Counted from the stretch's first letter, positions 7,682 to 12,977 are shown. The stretch is 12,977 nt of DNA from an uncultured Bacilli bacterium (GCA_904502205.1 CAJGDR010000023.1:1-12977); one strand, 5' to 3'. Numbers and translations: made by a program. Notes: a model not told the origin generated them from the letters alone.

Positions 7682-9703
7682 TTTTAATAATTTAATTTCA
7701 TCGATATTAACACGACGACCTGTATTTTCAACAACTACAATTGCGATACGTTTAACACCTTCTGGTAAAATAAATTGATATGTATCAAGTTGAGTATTTT
7801 CAATTGTAACTGATTCAGTTGCTTGCCATGTTGAACCTTGGTCAAATGAGTATTCAACTTTAATTTTTAATCCAGCAGCATCACTACCATAAATAGCAGC
7901 TAAGAATTCTACACAGTTGTATTCACCATCTTGTTGAATTTCAATACGAGCAGTTTGATCAGCACTTGTACCAGATTGTGCACGAATAGCAAATTTGTCT
8001 TGATATTTATCACCGCTTGTAGCAGCAATTAATGCATTTCTTAATAACCAAGTATAAGCAGGAGTTCCTAGAACAACTGTGCCTTCTTTGTATGATGGTT
8101 TAGAATCTGAGTTACCCCATGAACTTGCATCTAAAGCATCGTCTAAGTCAAATACAACAACTTCTTGATATTCTTTATTATTTAAAGCACCAACTAATAC
8201 TTTAAATTCTTTAGTAACACTTAATTCACCAATTGATAATGTAACTATTAATGTTACTGTTGTATCAACATCAGCATGTGTTACAGCACCTGTATTAACT
8301 TCAATTAAATTACTATCTGAAATCCAACTAACAGCAATTTGATCATAACCAGGAATTGTTTGTGGGATAGTAATTTGATCTTTTAAGTGTGATACAGATT
8401 CAGAAATTTGAATTTTGCTTAATGCAGATTCTAATAATACTTCAGGTGATACTTCAGCAAATTTAATATATTGACTATTAGTAATTTGAATTTGTGGAGC
8501 AGGAGTACCATAACCATATGCAGTAACAAGTCCTACAAAGTCAAACTCAACACCTGCAATTGCAGCTGATAAAATATTAGAAATAGCTTCAAATTCTTCG
8601 TCTTCCATATAAGCAGGATCAACTCTGAATGTTGCAGATTTACCATTAACTATTGCATAGAAATTATAAGCTTTTGTACTTACTTCAGCACTTTCAAATA
8701 CTGCACTACCACTTACAAATGAAGTGTGATATTCATTCATAGCATCTAAGTTAGTTGGATCAACATTACCAAGAACATTAATCTCAGATACAATTTCTTC
8801 GTCTAATTCGTTAAAGTATTCTACATCAACAATTTCACAAAGTCCACGGTAATTTTTCTTAAATCCACCAACTTCGTAAACTTTACCAAGTTCTACTGGG
8901 AATGCTAAACTATTTTGTGCATATACATAATATCCACGATTACCATTATGAATTACATAGTTTACAGTATCTTCATCAACAGGACTAACATGAACCACGA
9001 TACCTTTAATTTTTAGTGGTGTTTCATCTTCAGCATCAAAATATTCTTGATGTGTTGCGAAAGGCATATCTGGCCAATCTTTTGTTACAACAGGAGCATC
9101 TGCTTTTTCAAATGTTAATTCAATAGTTGCAACAAGTTCACTATATCCATTAACAGTTGCTGTAATTGTTACGCTACCTTCTTTAGAAGGTGTAACAGTA
9201 CCACGCGCAACTGTAGCAATAGTTGGATCACTACTTGACCATTCAACTTTTTGTGAAGCATTGCTTGGTGTAACAGAAGCAGTTAAATAAATTCTTTCGC
9301 CAACTTTACATGTAGTTTGATTAGCTATAATTTCTACACCAGTTGGTTTGATTTCTGGTGCAGGTTTATTTTCAACAATTAAAGCATATTTTTGTGAAAC
9401 TTTTTTATGGTTCACAGAAGTTGCAATAATTTCAACTTTACCAAGTGATTTTGTTGTTACTAAACCATTTTCATCAACTACTGCTACTTTTTCATCACTT
9501 GATGACCATTTGACATCTTGGTCAAAATGTTCAGGATAAATTTTAGCAGAAAGTTGTAATTTTTCGCCTAAGTAAACAACACGAGTATCTAACTCATTAA
9601 TGATTTCGATTCCTTGGATACTACTAGCTTCTCCGCCTTCCATAGTACAACCAGCAAGTCCAAAAATCAAAAACATACTAAAAACTAAAAGTATTTTTTT
9701 CAT
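7679..9703 (-). CDS. Multidomain Big2/OB-like surface lipoprotein (674 aa)
   Basis: The lipobox LAGC (Cys19) makes it a surface lipoprotein. Visible modules in order: Big2 at about 29-110 (WSSSDEKVAVVDENGLV); Big2 at about 118-198 (WSSSDPTIATVARGTV); two beta-rich segments, 218-300 and 305-416, that resemble the OB-fold modules found in secreted nucleases (pattern 'GIVVHV...YVIHNG...YYVYAQ'); an 'atrophied' Ig domain at 420-505; and a C-terminal beta-sandwich at 515-674 (WLLRNALIAATSGDK ... RRVNIDEIKLL). I have an impression of this last domain at the C-terminus of extracellular endonucleases in related bacteria; that is memory, not a search. No catalytic motif is seen, so a binding or scaffold role is likely. 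The gene has its own promoter and AAGGAAGG ribosome site and leads the operon with the metallo-beta-lactamase lipoprotein. Confidence 0.88.
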   Translation of the reverse strand: MKKILLVFSMFLIFGLAGCTMEGGEASSIQGIEIINELDTRVVYLGEKLQLSAKIYPEHFDQDVKWSSSDEKVAVVDENGLVTTKSLGKVEIIATSVNHKKVSQKYALIVENKPAPEIKPTGVEIIANQTTCKVGERIYLTASVTPSNASQKVEWSSSDPTIATVARGTVTPSKEGSVTITATVNGYSELVATIELTFEKADAPVVTKDWPDMPFATHQEYFDAEDETPLKIKGIVVHVSPVDEDTVNYVIHNGNRGYYVYAQNSLAFPVELGKVYEVGGFKKNYRGLCEIVDVEYFNELDEEIVSEINVLGNVDPTNLDAMNEYHTSFVSGSAVFESAEVSTKAYNFYAIVNGKSATFRVDPAYMEDEEFEAISNILSAAIAGVEFDFVGLVTAYGYGTPAPQIQITNSQYIKFAEVSPEVLLESALSKIQISESVSHLKDQITIPQTIPGYDQIAVSWISDSNLIEVNTGAVTHADVDTTVTLIVTLSIGELSVTKEFKVLVGALNNKEYQEVVVFDLDDALDASSWGNSDSKPSYKEGTVVLGTPAYTWLLRNALIAATSGDKYQDKFAIRAQSGTSADQTARIEIQQDGEYNCVEFLAAIYGSDAAGLKIKVEYSFDQGSTWQATESVTIENTQLDTYQFILPEGVKRIAIVVVENTGRRVNIDEIKLLK

Positions 9704-9718
9704 TCGTTTATTCCTTCC

Positions 9719-9766
9719 TTGTCTAATATATAGTTATTATATCATTAAAGTCTATTTTTGTCTAAT
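9719..9766 (-). repeat. Direct repeat ATTAGACAA flanking the lipoprotein operon start site
   Basis: The 9-mer ATTAGACAA (minus strand) occurs exactly at 9766-9758, covering the -35 box, and at 9727-9719, just before the ribosome site. They are 39 bases apart, close to four helical turns. A partial copy (TAGACTT) lies between. Seen directly; use as an operator pair is inference. Confidence 0.45.
9736..9764 (-). promoter_or_regulatory. Promoter of the two-gene lipoprotein operon
   Basis: TAGACA (9764-9759), a 17-base spacer and TATAAT (9741-9736) on the minus strand, with a TGA before the -10. The transcript should start near 9729, giving a leader of about 25 bases. Confidence 0.75.
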
Positions 9767-9777
9767 TTAATAAAAAA

Positions 9778-9803
9778 ATAGTTAACCCAAAAGGGTTAAC
9801 TAT
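9778..9803 (-). terminator. hpf: Intrinsic terminator of hpf
   Basis: An 11-base perfect stem (ATAGTTAACCC, 9803-9793, with 9788-9778), a TTTT loop, then TTTTTTTATT on the minus strand. It starts four bases after the hpf TAA and separates hpf from the lipoprotein operon promoter. Confidence 0.9.
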
Positions 9804-9807
9804 TATA

Positions 9808-10344
9808 TTATTTTGCTCTAATAACGGCATAATTACCGTCATTTCTTAAATAAATTGTTGTAGGTTTGTGATCTTCTTCATTAATAAACATATAGAAGTC
9901 ATGTCCTAAAAGCTCAAGTTGAATGATTGCTTCATCAACAGTCATTACAGTTAAATCAACATGTTTTTCTTTTACAACTTTCTTTTCTTCATCTTCTACG
10001 CTATTTTCAATTTCACTAAAATAATTTCCAATACCGTCACGTTTTTTTATAAACGTATTAATTTTCTTTTTATGTCTTTGTAGTTGTTTTTCTAATTTCT
10101 CAACTGCAATATCAAGAGCTTTAAACATATCATCAGCTTCTGCTTCTGCTCTCATAATGAGGTATTTTGTTGGGATAGTCACCTCAACAATCTTAGCGTC
10201 ACCGTACTCCTTGCACACAACGTTTGCTGTAACACTATCAGCAAGTCTAAACATTTCGCCGATTGGTACAATTTGTTTTTCAATGTACTCTCTAAGTGCA
10301 GGCTTAACAACAAATTTGTTCTTTCCGTGAATGTTAACTTTCAT
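9808..10344 (-). CDS. hpf: Long-form ribosome hibernation-promoting factor HPF
   Basis: The 178-residue length and two-domain plan match the long HPF of Bacillota. The N-terminal domain (1-104, MKVNIHGKNKFVVKPALREYIEKQ and on) binds the 30S decoding region. After a charged linker (105-125), the C-terminal domain (about 126-178; MTVDEAIIQLELLGHDFYMF and DGNYAVIRAK) mediates HPF-HPF contact that joins two 70S ribosomes into an inactive 100S dimer. No key segment is missing. The ATG at 10344 follows a consensus AGGAGG with optimal spacing. In many Bacillota hpf neighbours secA or prfB; neither is seen here, and the gene is monocistronic with its own terminator. Its control region is unusually rich: a 19-base promoter spacer containing a cre-like palindrome, and a hairpin at the start of the mRNA. 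Confidence 0.96.
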   Translation of the reverse strand: MKVNIHGKNKFVVKPALREYIEKQIVPIGEMFRLADSVTANVVCKEYGDAKIVEVTIPTKYLIMRAEAEADDMFKALDIAVEKLEKQLQRHKKKINTFIKKRDGIGNYFSEIENSVEDEEKKVVKEKHVDLTVMTVDEAIIQLELLGHDFYMFINEEDHKPTTIYLRNDGNYAVIRAK

Positions 10345-10366
10345 ATAAATACCTCCTAAATATACT

Positions 10367-10390
10367 TGTCAAATTAAACTTTCTTTGACA
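10367..10390 (-). promoter_or_regulatory. hpf: Inverted repeat at the 5' end of the hpf mRNA
   Basis: TGTCAAA (10390-10384) and TTTGACA (10373-10367) on the minus strand are perfect 7-base arms around ten bases. The transcript should start near 10389, so the hairpin would lie at the extreme 5' end, about ten bases upstream of AGGAGG. It could protect the mRNA or serve as a protein-binding DNA site. Confidence 0.5.
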
Positions 10391-10395
10391 CTTAT

Positions 10396-10426
10396 ATTAT
10401 ACCATAAAAACGTTTTCATTAGTCAA
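10396..10426 (-). promoter_or_regulatory. hpf: hpf promoter with a cre-like palindrome in the spacer
   Basis: TTGACT (10426-10421) and TATAAT (10401-10396) on the minus strand are separated by 19 bases, two more than optimal, compensated by a TGG extended -10. In the spacer lies the 10-base palindrome AAAACGTTTT (10407-10416). In context TAAAAACGTTTTCA (10405-10418, plus strand) differs from the CcpA cre consensus TGWAANCGNTNWCA at one position. Confidence 0.7.
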
Positions 10427-10439
10427 GAAATTGCAACTT

Positions 10440-10679
10440 TTATTTATAAATTATTAAAAACCCATCACCTAAATTAAAAACTTCTTCATCATACATATAT
10501 ATATCAGTTATGTAATCAACAATAAAAATTAAATAATTATTTACTTTTGCATAATTAATTAATACTTGGATACTTTTCAAATTTTCAAGTTTACTAAAGA
10601 TAAATTTACTTCTACCTATAAATATTACATCTAATTCTTTATAGGTTTTTATTCTAAATAAATTACTAAATAAACGCAT
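10440..10679 (-). CDS. Small protein of unknown function (79 aa)
   Basis: Not a recognised family. The ATG at 10679 is preceded by GGTGAT with good spacing, and the frame is clean to TAA at 10442-10440, so it is probably a real gene. The product is basic at the N-terminus (MRLFSNLFRIKTYKELD), hydrophobic-rich in the middle (VIFIGRSKFIF; YLIFIVDYI) and ends in a glycine turn plus strand (LGDGFLIIY). There is no clear transmembrane helix or signal peptide; alternating strands and helices suggest a small alpha/beta fold. It follows the acyltransferase terminator and has no terminator of its own before the hpf promoter, so read-through into hpf is possible. Confidence 0.65.
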   Translation of the reverse strand: MRLFSNLFRIKTYKELDVIFIGRSKFIFSKLENLKSIQVLINYAKVNNYLIFIVDYITDIYMYDEEVFNLGDGFLIIYK

Positions 10680-10694
10680 TAAATCACCAAATAA

Positions 10695-10716
10695 ATTATA
10701 ACATAAATTAATTATA
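10695..10716 (-). promoter_or_regulatory. Possible weak promoter(s) for the 79-residue protein
   Basis: Two TATAAT words lie on the minus strand at 10716-10711 and 10700-10695; the second carries a TGT extended -10. Neither has a good -35. The downstream one would start the mRNA almost at the Shine-Dalgarno. Read-through from the acyltransferase gene is the alternative. Confidence 0.35.
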
Positions 10717-10731
10717 ATTTTATTTCGAAAA

Positions 10732-10760
10732 AAAAGGTAAAGTTAGAAACTTTACCTTTT
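10732..10760 (-). terminator. Intrinsic terminator of the acyltransferase gene
   Basis: A 13-base perfect stem (AAAAGGTAAAGTT, 10760-10748, with 10744-10732) and a three-base loop, continuing into eight Ts on the minus strand (10735-10728). It begins five bases after the TAG stop. Confidence 0.92.
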
Positions 10761-10765
10761 AGTTA

Positions 10766-11980
10766 CTAAATACCAAGAAATTCTTGTTGATCTTCTTTTC
10801 CTTGATTTTTAATATGATTAATCATCAATACATATTTTAAACTATTAAAATTATGTCTTAATTTTTTATTATCACGTACTTTAAAAGCAGTATCACCTAT
10901 TCTAAATAATAAACCGCTTTTTCCAGCTACTGAAACACCTTCCATATCAGATAAATTATAATTAATAATTTCAGTATCTGCATTAAATTCAAGATGGTCT
11001 TTATATAATTTAATAGTTCCATAACCAATTAAATTTTTAATTTTACCACTTGTAAATGAATAAATTTCAACATTAGTATCTTCAAATATTACATCACTAG
11101 TATTAACATCATATTCTAAAATATATTTTATTTGTTCATTATACCAATCTTTTACATATGGTAATTTATAAAGTTCTTTATCTTTAGTTATTGTTAAGTT
11201 TTCATTATATTCCCATGTTGTATGACATTTTGTACATTTAAATTCATTTTTTTGTGATTCAATAGTATTTATACTCATACATTCTGGACATCTAAATAAT
11301 ACTCTTTCAATGTTTTCAGCTTTGTTTTTTGATTTAAATAAATTACCTGATTGCATATCATTAACACTAAGTTCTTCAAGAATTAAATTGTGCAATTCAT
11401 CATCTGTTAAATCTTTGTATTCAGCTGGTTCTAAGATTCTTTTAATATTAAATGCTAAATGACCTTTACGTTTTTTATTAGCCCATCTTGGATCTACACC
11501 ATAACCACCATTAATATTATAAATAATAATTGGAACATTTGTTTTTTTGAAAAATTTCGTAATTGCTGGAGAAATATAACAAAGTTCTCCACTGTATGTT
11601 CTGTTACCTTCTGGGAATACTGCAACAGTACCACCTTCTTTTAAAACTTTCAACATTGTTTTAACAGTTTGAATATCACTTCTTCCTTTGCTTTTAGGAA
11701 TGATACCTGTAATAAACTGTAACCACCATGATAAATACTTAATATTAAATAAATCGTCACTTCCAACATAATACAACATTTTATTAAAAGCAAGATTTAA
11801 AAAGATTGGATCAAGAGTAGTAACATGATTACATACTACAATATAACTTTTATTTTTCTTTATTTTAAACTTATCACGTTTAAATCGATATTTAATTTTT
11901 AAAGGAATTAGTAAAATCAAATGTAAAAACTTCTTAAAGAAGGTATGTCTTTTTTTAACCCATGGTTTCTTTTTTGCCAT
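10766..11980 (-). CDS. PlsC-type 1-acylglycerol-3-phosphate acyltransferase with zinc ribbon and C-terminal extension (404 aa)
   Basis: By family it transfers an acyl chain to 1-acylglycerol-3-phosphate, making phosphatidic acid at the inner face of the membrane. Numbered from the ATG at 11980, the acyltransferase signatures are NHVTTLD (catalytic His52 and Asp57, HX4D), a GIIPKSKGR block (92-100) and FPEGNR (122-127). Residues 15-28 are a short basic-hydrophobic membrane-association segment. After the normal end of the domain (about 205) comes a zinc ribbon, Cys231-x2-Cys234-x14-Cys249-x2-Cys252, and then about 150 residues, mostly beta strands with a final helix, reminiscent of a PH/GRAM-like domain (inference). 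Typical PlsC proteins are 200-250 residues, so about 200 are added. The start is chosen because AAAGGTGATT precedes it; an in-frame TTG at 12052 is part of the promoter. Substrate specificity, and so the symbol plsC, is not certain. Confidence 0.88.
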   Translation of the reverse strand: MAKKKPWVKKRHTFFKKFLHLILLIPLKIKYRFKRDKFKIKKNKSYIVVCNHVTTLDPIFLNLAFNKMLYYVGSDDLFNIKYLSWWLQFITGIIPKSKGRSDIQTVKTMLKVLKEGGTVAVFPEGNRTYSGELCYISPAITKFFKKTNVPIIIYNINGGYGVDPRWANKKRKGHLAFNIKRILEPAEYKDLTDDELHNLILEELSVNDMQSGNLFKSKNKAENIERVLFRCPECMSINTIESQKNEFKCTKCHTTWEYNENLTITKDKELYKLPYVKDWYNEQIKYILEYDVNTSDVIFEDTNVEIYSFTSGKIKNLIGYGTIKLYKDHLEFNADTEIINYNLSDMEGVSVAGKSGLLFRIGDTAFKVRDNKKLRHNFNSLKYVLMINHIKNQGKEDQQEFLGI

Positions 11981-12023
11981 AATAATCACCTTTATTAGAT
12001 TATATTTGTCACATATTTTAATT

Positions 12024-12052
12024 ATTATATCATTCTTTTGTTTTTTTATCAA
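12024..12052 (-). promoter_or_regulatory. Consensus promoter of the acyltransferase gene
   Basis: TTGATA (12052-12047), exactly 17 bases, TATAAT (12029-12024) with TGA before the -10. The transcript should start near 12017, leaving a leader of about 37 bases ending in AAAGGTGATTATT before the ATG. Confidence 0.85.
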
Positions 12053-12102
12053 CTAATTGTAAATGAAAACTAAAGTTATAACTATTAAATTTATATACAA
12101 AC

Positions 12103-12134
12103 AAAAACGAACAAAGAATTCTTTGTTCGTTTTT
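12103..12134 (-). terminator. Terminator of the HTH regulator gene, symmetrical
   Basis: A 32-base perfect palindrome: AAAAACGAACAAAGAA (12103-12118) and its complement (12119-12134), centred on GAATTC. T-rich tracts follow on both strands (TTTTTGTTTGT on the minus strand), so it could stop transcription either way. It begins four bases after the regulator's TAA. Confidence 0.85.
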
Positions 12135-12138
12135 TTCT

Positions 12139-12873
12139 TTATTTTATTATATTCAATTCTTTATCGATATAAATTTCATCTGCTTCTATTTTTTCAGCAT
12201 TAATAATATTACATCTAACCTCAGACGCACGTACATTACCATTAATGTCTTGACATGTTACTGAATCTCCTGCAGTAACATCCCCATCAATATTACCACA
12301 TGTAACGCTATCTCCAGCTGTTGCTGTTCCTCCTACATTGCCACAAGTAATACTATCACCTGCATTGGCATTTTCACCTACATTACCGCAAGTAATACTA
12401 TCCCCTGCAACTGCATCTCCATCAATATTGCCACAAGTAACGCTATTTCCAGCTCTTACATCACCTTTTACATCTCCATCAATTTCAACAGAGAAATAAC
12501 TAACAACGTCTTTGACATCACCATTTAATTCAATTGTAATATTTTGAAAACTTTCCTTTGATTTTTTAAAATCGATAGCTTTTATCATTTTATTTCCATC
12601 AAGTACTACAATATACATTTTATTTTTTTCTAAATTAGAAACATCAATTGTTGATTCTTGATCCATAACTTCTGGTTTAGGTCTATCAAACAATTCATCA
12701 ATTGTAATTCCAAATACATCTGCGATATTTGAAAGAATTGAAATATCCGGATTCGTATTACCATTTTCCCATTGACTTACTGCCTGATAACTAACAAATA
12801 ATTTTTCAGCCAGTTCATTTTGTGTTAAATTTTTAAGTTTTCGTAAAGTTTGTATTGTTTTTCCTAGATTCAT
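12139..12873 (-). CDS. XRE-family HTH regulator fused to a cysteine-laddered beta-solenoid (244 aa)
   Basis: Residues 1-63 are a Cro/C1-type helix-turn-helix: LTQNELAEKLFVSYQAVSQW (16-35) is the DNA-binding pair of helices, followed by NGNTNPDISIL and FGITIDELF. A linker with a small beta-rich segment (85-130) joins it to tandem 15-residue repeats (about 130-222), consensus DGDVxAGDSVTCGNI. Cysteines sit at 147, 162, 177, 192, 207 and 221, an almost perfect 15-residue ladder. Gly/Val/Asp-rich short repeats of this kind resemble the beta-solenoid of bactofilin-like polymer-forming domains. So the protein should bind DNA through its N-terminus and multimerise, bind metal or sense redox through its C-terminus (inference). 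The ATG at 12873 follows AAAGGG; an in-frame TTG at 12915 adds 14 residues but lies upstream of the likely transcript start. No transmembrane segment is seen. A perfect inverted repeat at its promoter suggests autoregulation. Confidence 0.9.
   Translation of the reverse strand: MNLGKTIQTLRKLKNLTQNELAEKLFVSYQAVSQWENGNTNPDISILSNIADVFGITIDELFDRPKPEVMDQESTIDVSNLEKNKMYIVVLDGNKMIKAIDFKKSKESFQNITIELNGDVKDVVSYFSVEIDGDVKGDVRAGNSVTCGNIDGDAVAGDSITCGNVGENANAGDSITCGNVGGTATAGDSVTCGNIDGDVTAGDSVTCQDINGNVRASEVRCNIINAEKIEADEIYIDKELNIIK
12244..12453 (-). repeat. Tandem 45-base coding repeats in the HTH regulator gene
   Basis: Between codons 141 and 210 the gene is built of 45-base units, each encoding one 15-residue solenoid coil. 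On the plus strand the word 'ccacaagtaa' or a close variant recurs at 45-base intervals, with near-identical flanks (actatc-ccctgca). Adjacent units are similar enough to expect copy-number change by slippage or recombination. Confidence 0.85.
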
Positions 12874-12915
12874 AATATTTCCCTTTCTAATAATATAATA
12901 ACTAGTAATACTCAA

Positions 12916-12944
12916 ATTTTAACAAAATTAGACTAAATATTCAA
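12916..12944 (-). promoter_or_regulatory. Promoter of the HTH regulator gene
   Basis: TTGAAT (12944-12939), a 17-base spacer and TAAAAT (12921-12916) on the minus strand. The -35 lies within the inverted repeat at 12940-12960. The expected leader is about 36 bases, carrying AAAGGG before the ATG at 12873. Confidence 0.65.
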
Positions 12945-12960
12945 TAAAGTATTTATTGAA
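12940..12960. promoter_or_regulatory. Perfect inverted repeat overlapping the -35 box: candidate operator
   Basis: TTCAATAAA (12940-12948), a GTA centre and TTTATTGAA (12952-12960) are perfect 9-base arms. Five bases of the left arm form the -35 of the HTH gene. No T-run follows on either strand, so a terminator is unlikely. Position and symmetry fit binding by a dimeric repressor, most simply the XRE protein itself. Confidence 0.6.
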
Positions 12961-12977
12961 AAAAACTATTTTAACTA

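Noticed and set aside
9348..9539. Plus-strand frame of 63 codons
   Set aside because: Antisense to the Big2 domains of the 674-residue lipoprotein; no start signals.
11459..11644. Plus-strand frame of 61 codons
   Set aside because: Antisense to the acyltransferase catalytic core; no supporting signals.
12244..12453. CRISPR-like regular repeats
   Set aside because: The 45-base units are contiguous, without unique spacers, in frame, and encode a coherent 15-residue protein repeat.
12874..12915. TTG-started 14-residue extension of the HTH regulator
   Set aside because: It begins directly after the predicted -10 box, upstream of the likely transcript start, and the XRE domain starts normally at the ATG at 12873, which has AAAGGG upstream.
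12940..12960. Terminator of a gene beyond the right edge
   Set aside because: The inverted repeat has almost no G/C and no T-run after it on either strand; overlap with a -35 box makes an operator more likely.

Overview
The window is about 13 kb of AT-rich bacterial DNA with every recognisable gene on the minus strand, so transcription runs from high to low coordinates. Strong AGGAGG-type ribosome sites, TTGACA/TATAAT-type promoters with 17-base spacing, hairpin-plus-T-run terminators, lipobox lipoproteins, a long-form ribosome hibernation factor and BspA-type leucine-rich repeats all point to a low-GC Bacillota lineage. I lean towards an Acholeplasma/Izemoplasma-like mollicute or an erysipelotrich-like gut bacterium, but no gene here fixes the taxon. 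Tryptophan is written TGG and the frames are open under the standard code. None of the nine visible stop codons is TGA (six TAA, three TAG).

Layout, in the direction of transcription (right to left). (1) 12139-12960: an autonomous gene for an XRE/HTH regulator whose C-terminal half is a 15-residue-repeat, cysteine-laddered beta-solenoid; a perfect inverted repeat overlaps its promoter. (2) 10732-12052: a monocistronic PlsC-type acyltransferase with a zinc ribbon and a C-terminal beta-rich domain. (3) 10440-10679: a small unrecognised protein. (4) 9778-10426: hpf, the long-form hibernation-promoting factor, with a cre-like palindrome inside its promoter and a hairpin at the mRNA 5' end. (5) 6160-9764: a two-gene lipoprotein operon. 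The first is a 674-residue protein with two Big2 domains, OB-like and Ig-like modules and a C-terminal beta-sandwich; the second is a Big2 plus ComEC-type metallo-beta-lactamase lipoprotein. They are coupled through a stop codon merged with a Shine-Dalgarno sequence. (6) 573-6142: a likely three-gene surface operon: a membrane-anchored BspA-like protein of about 26 LRRs, a zinc N-acetylmuramoyl-L-alanine amidase that starts one base after the LRR stop, and a lipoprotein of unknown function. (7) 1-478: a promoter and the first 138 codons of a membrane-anchored protein that runs off the left edge.

Five of the nine complete genes encode, or are co-transcribed with, exported surface proteins. The best reading is a cell surface specialised for contact (LRRs, Big2 domains) and for attack on external polymers: possibly DNA, through the ComEC-type hydrolase operon, and peptidoglycan, through the amidase. 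These roles are inferred from domain family and context. All five terminator hairpins start within six bases of a stop codon or overlap it, which is unusually tight. No tRNA, rRNA, CRISPR array, insertion sequence or origin was seen. No gene-free stretch exceeds 300 bases; the longest, 417-592, holds a promoter, a palindrome and a terminator.
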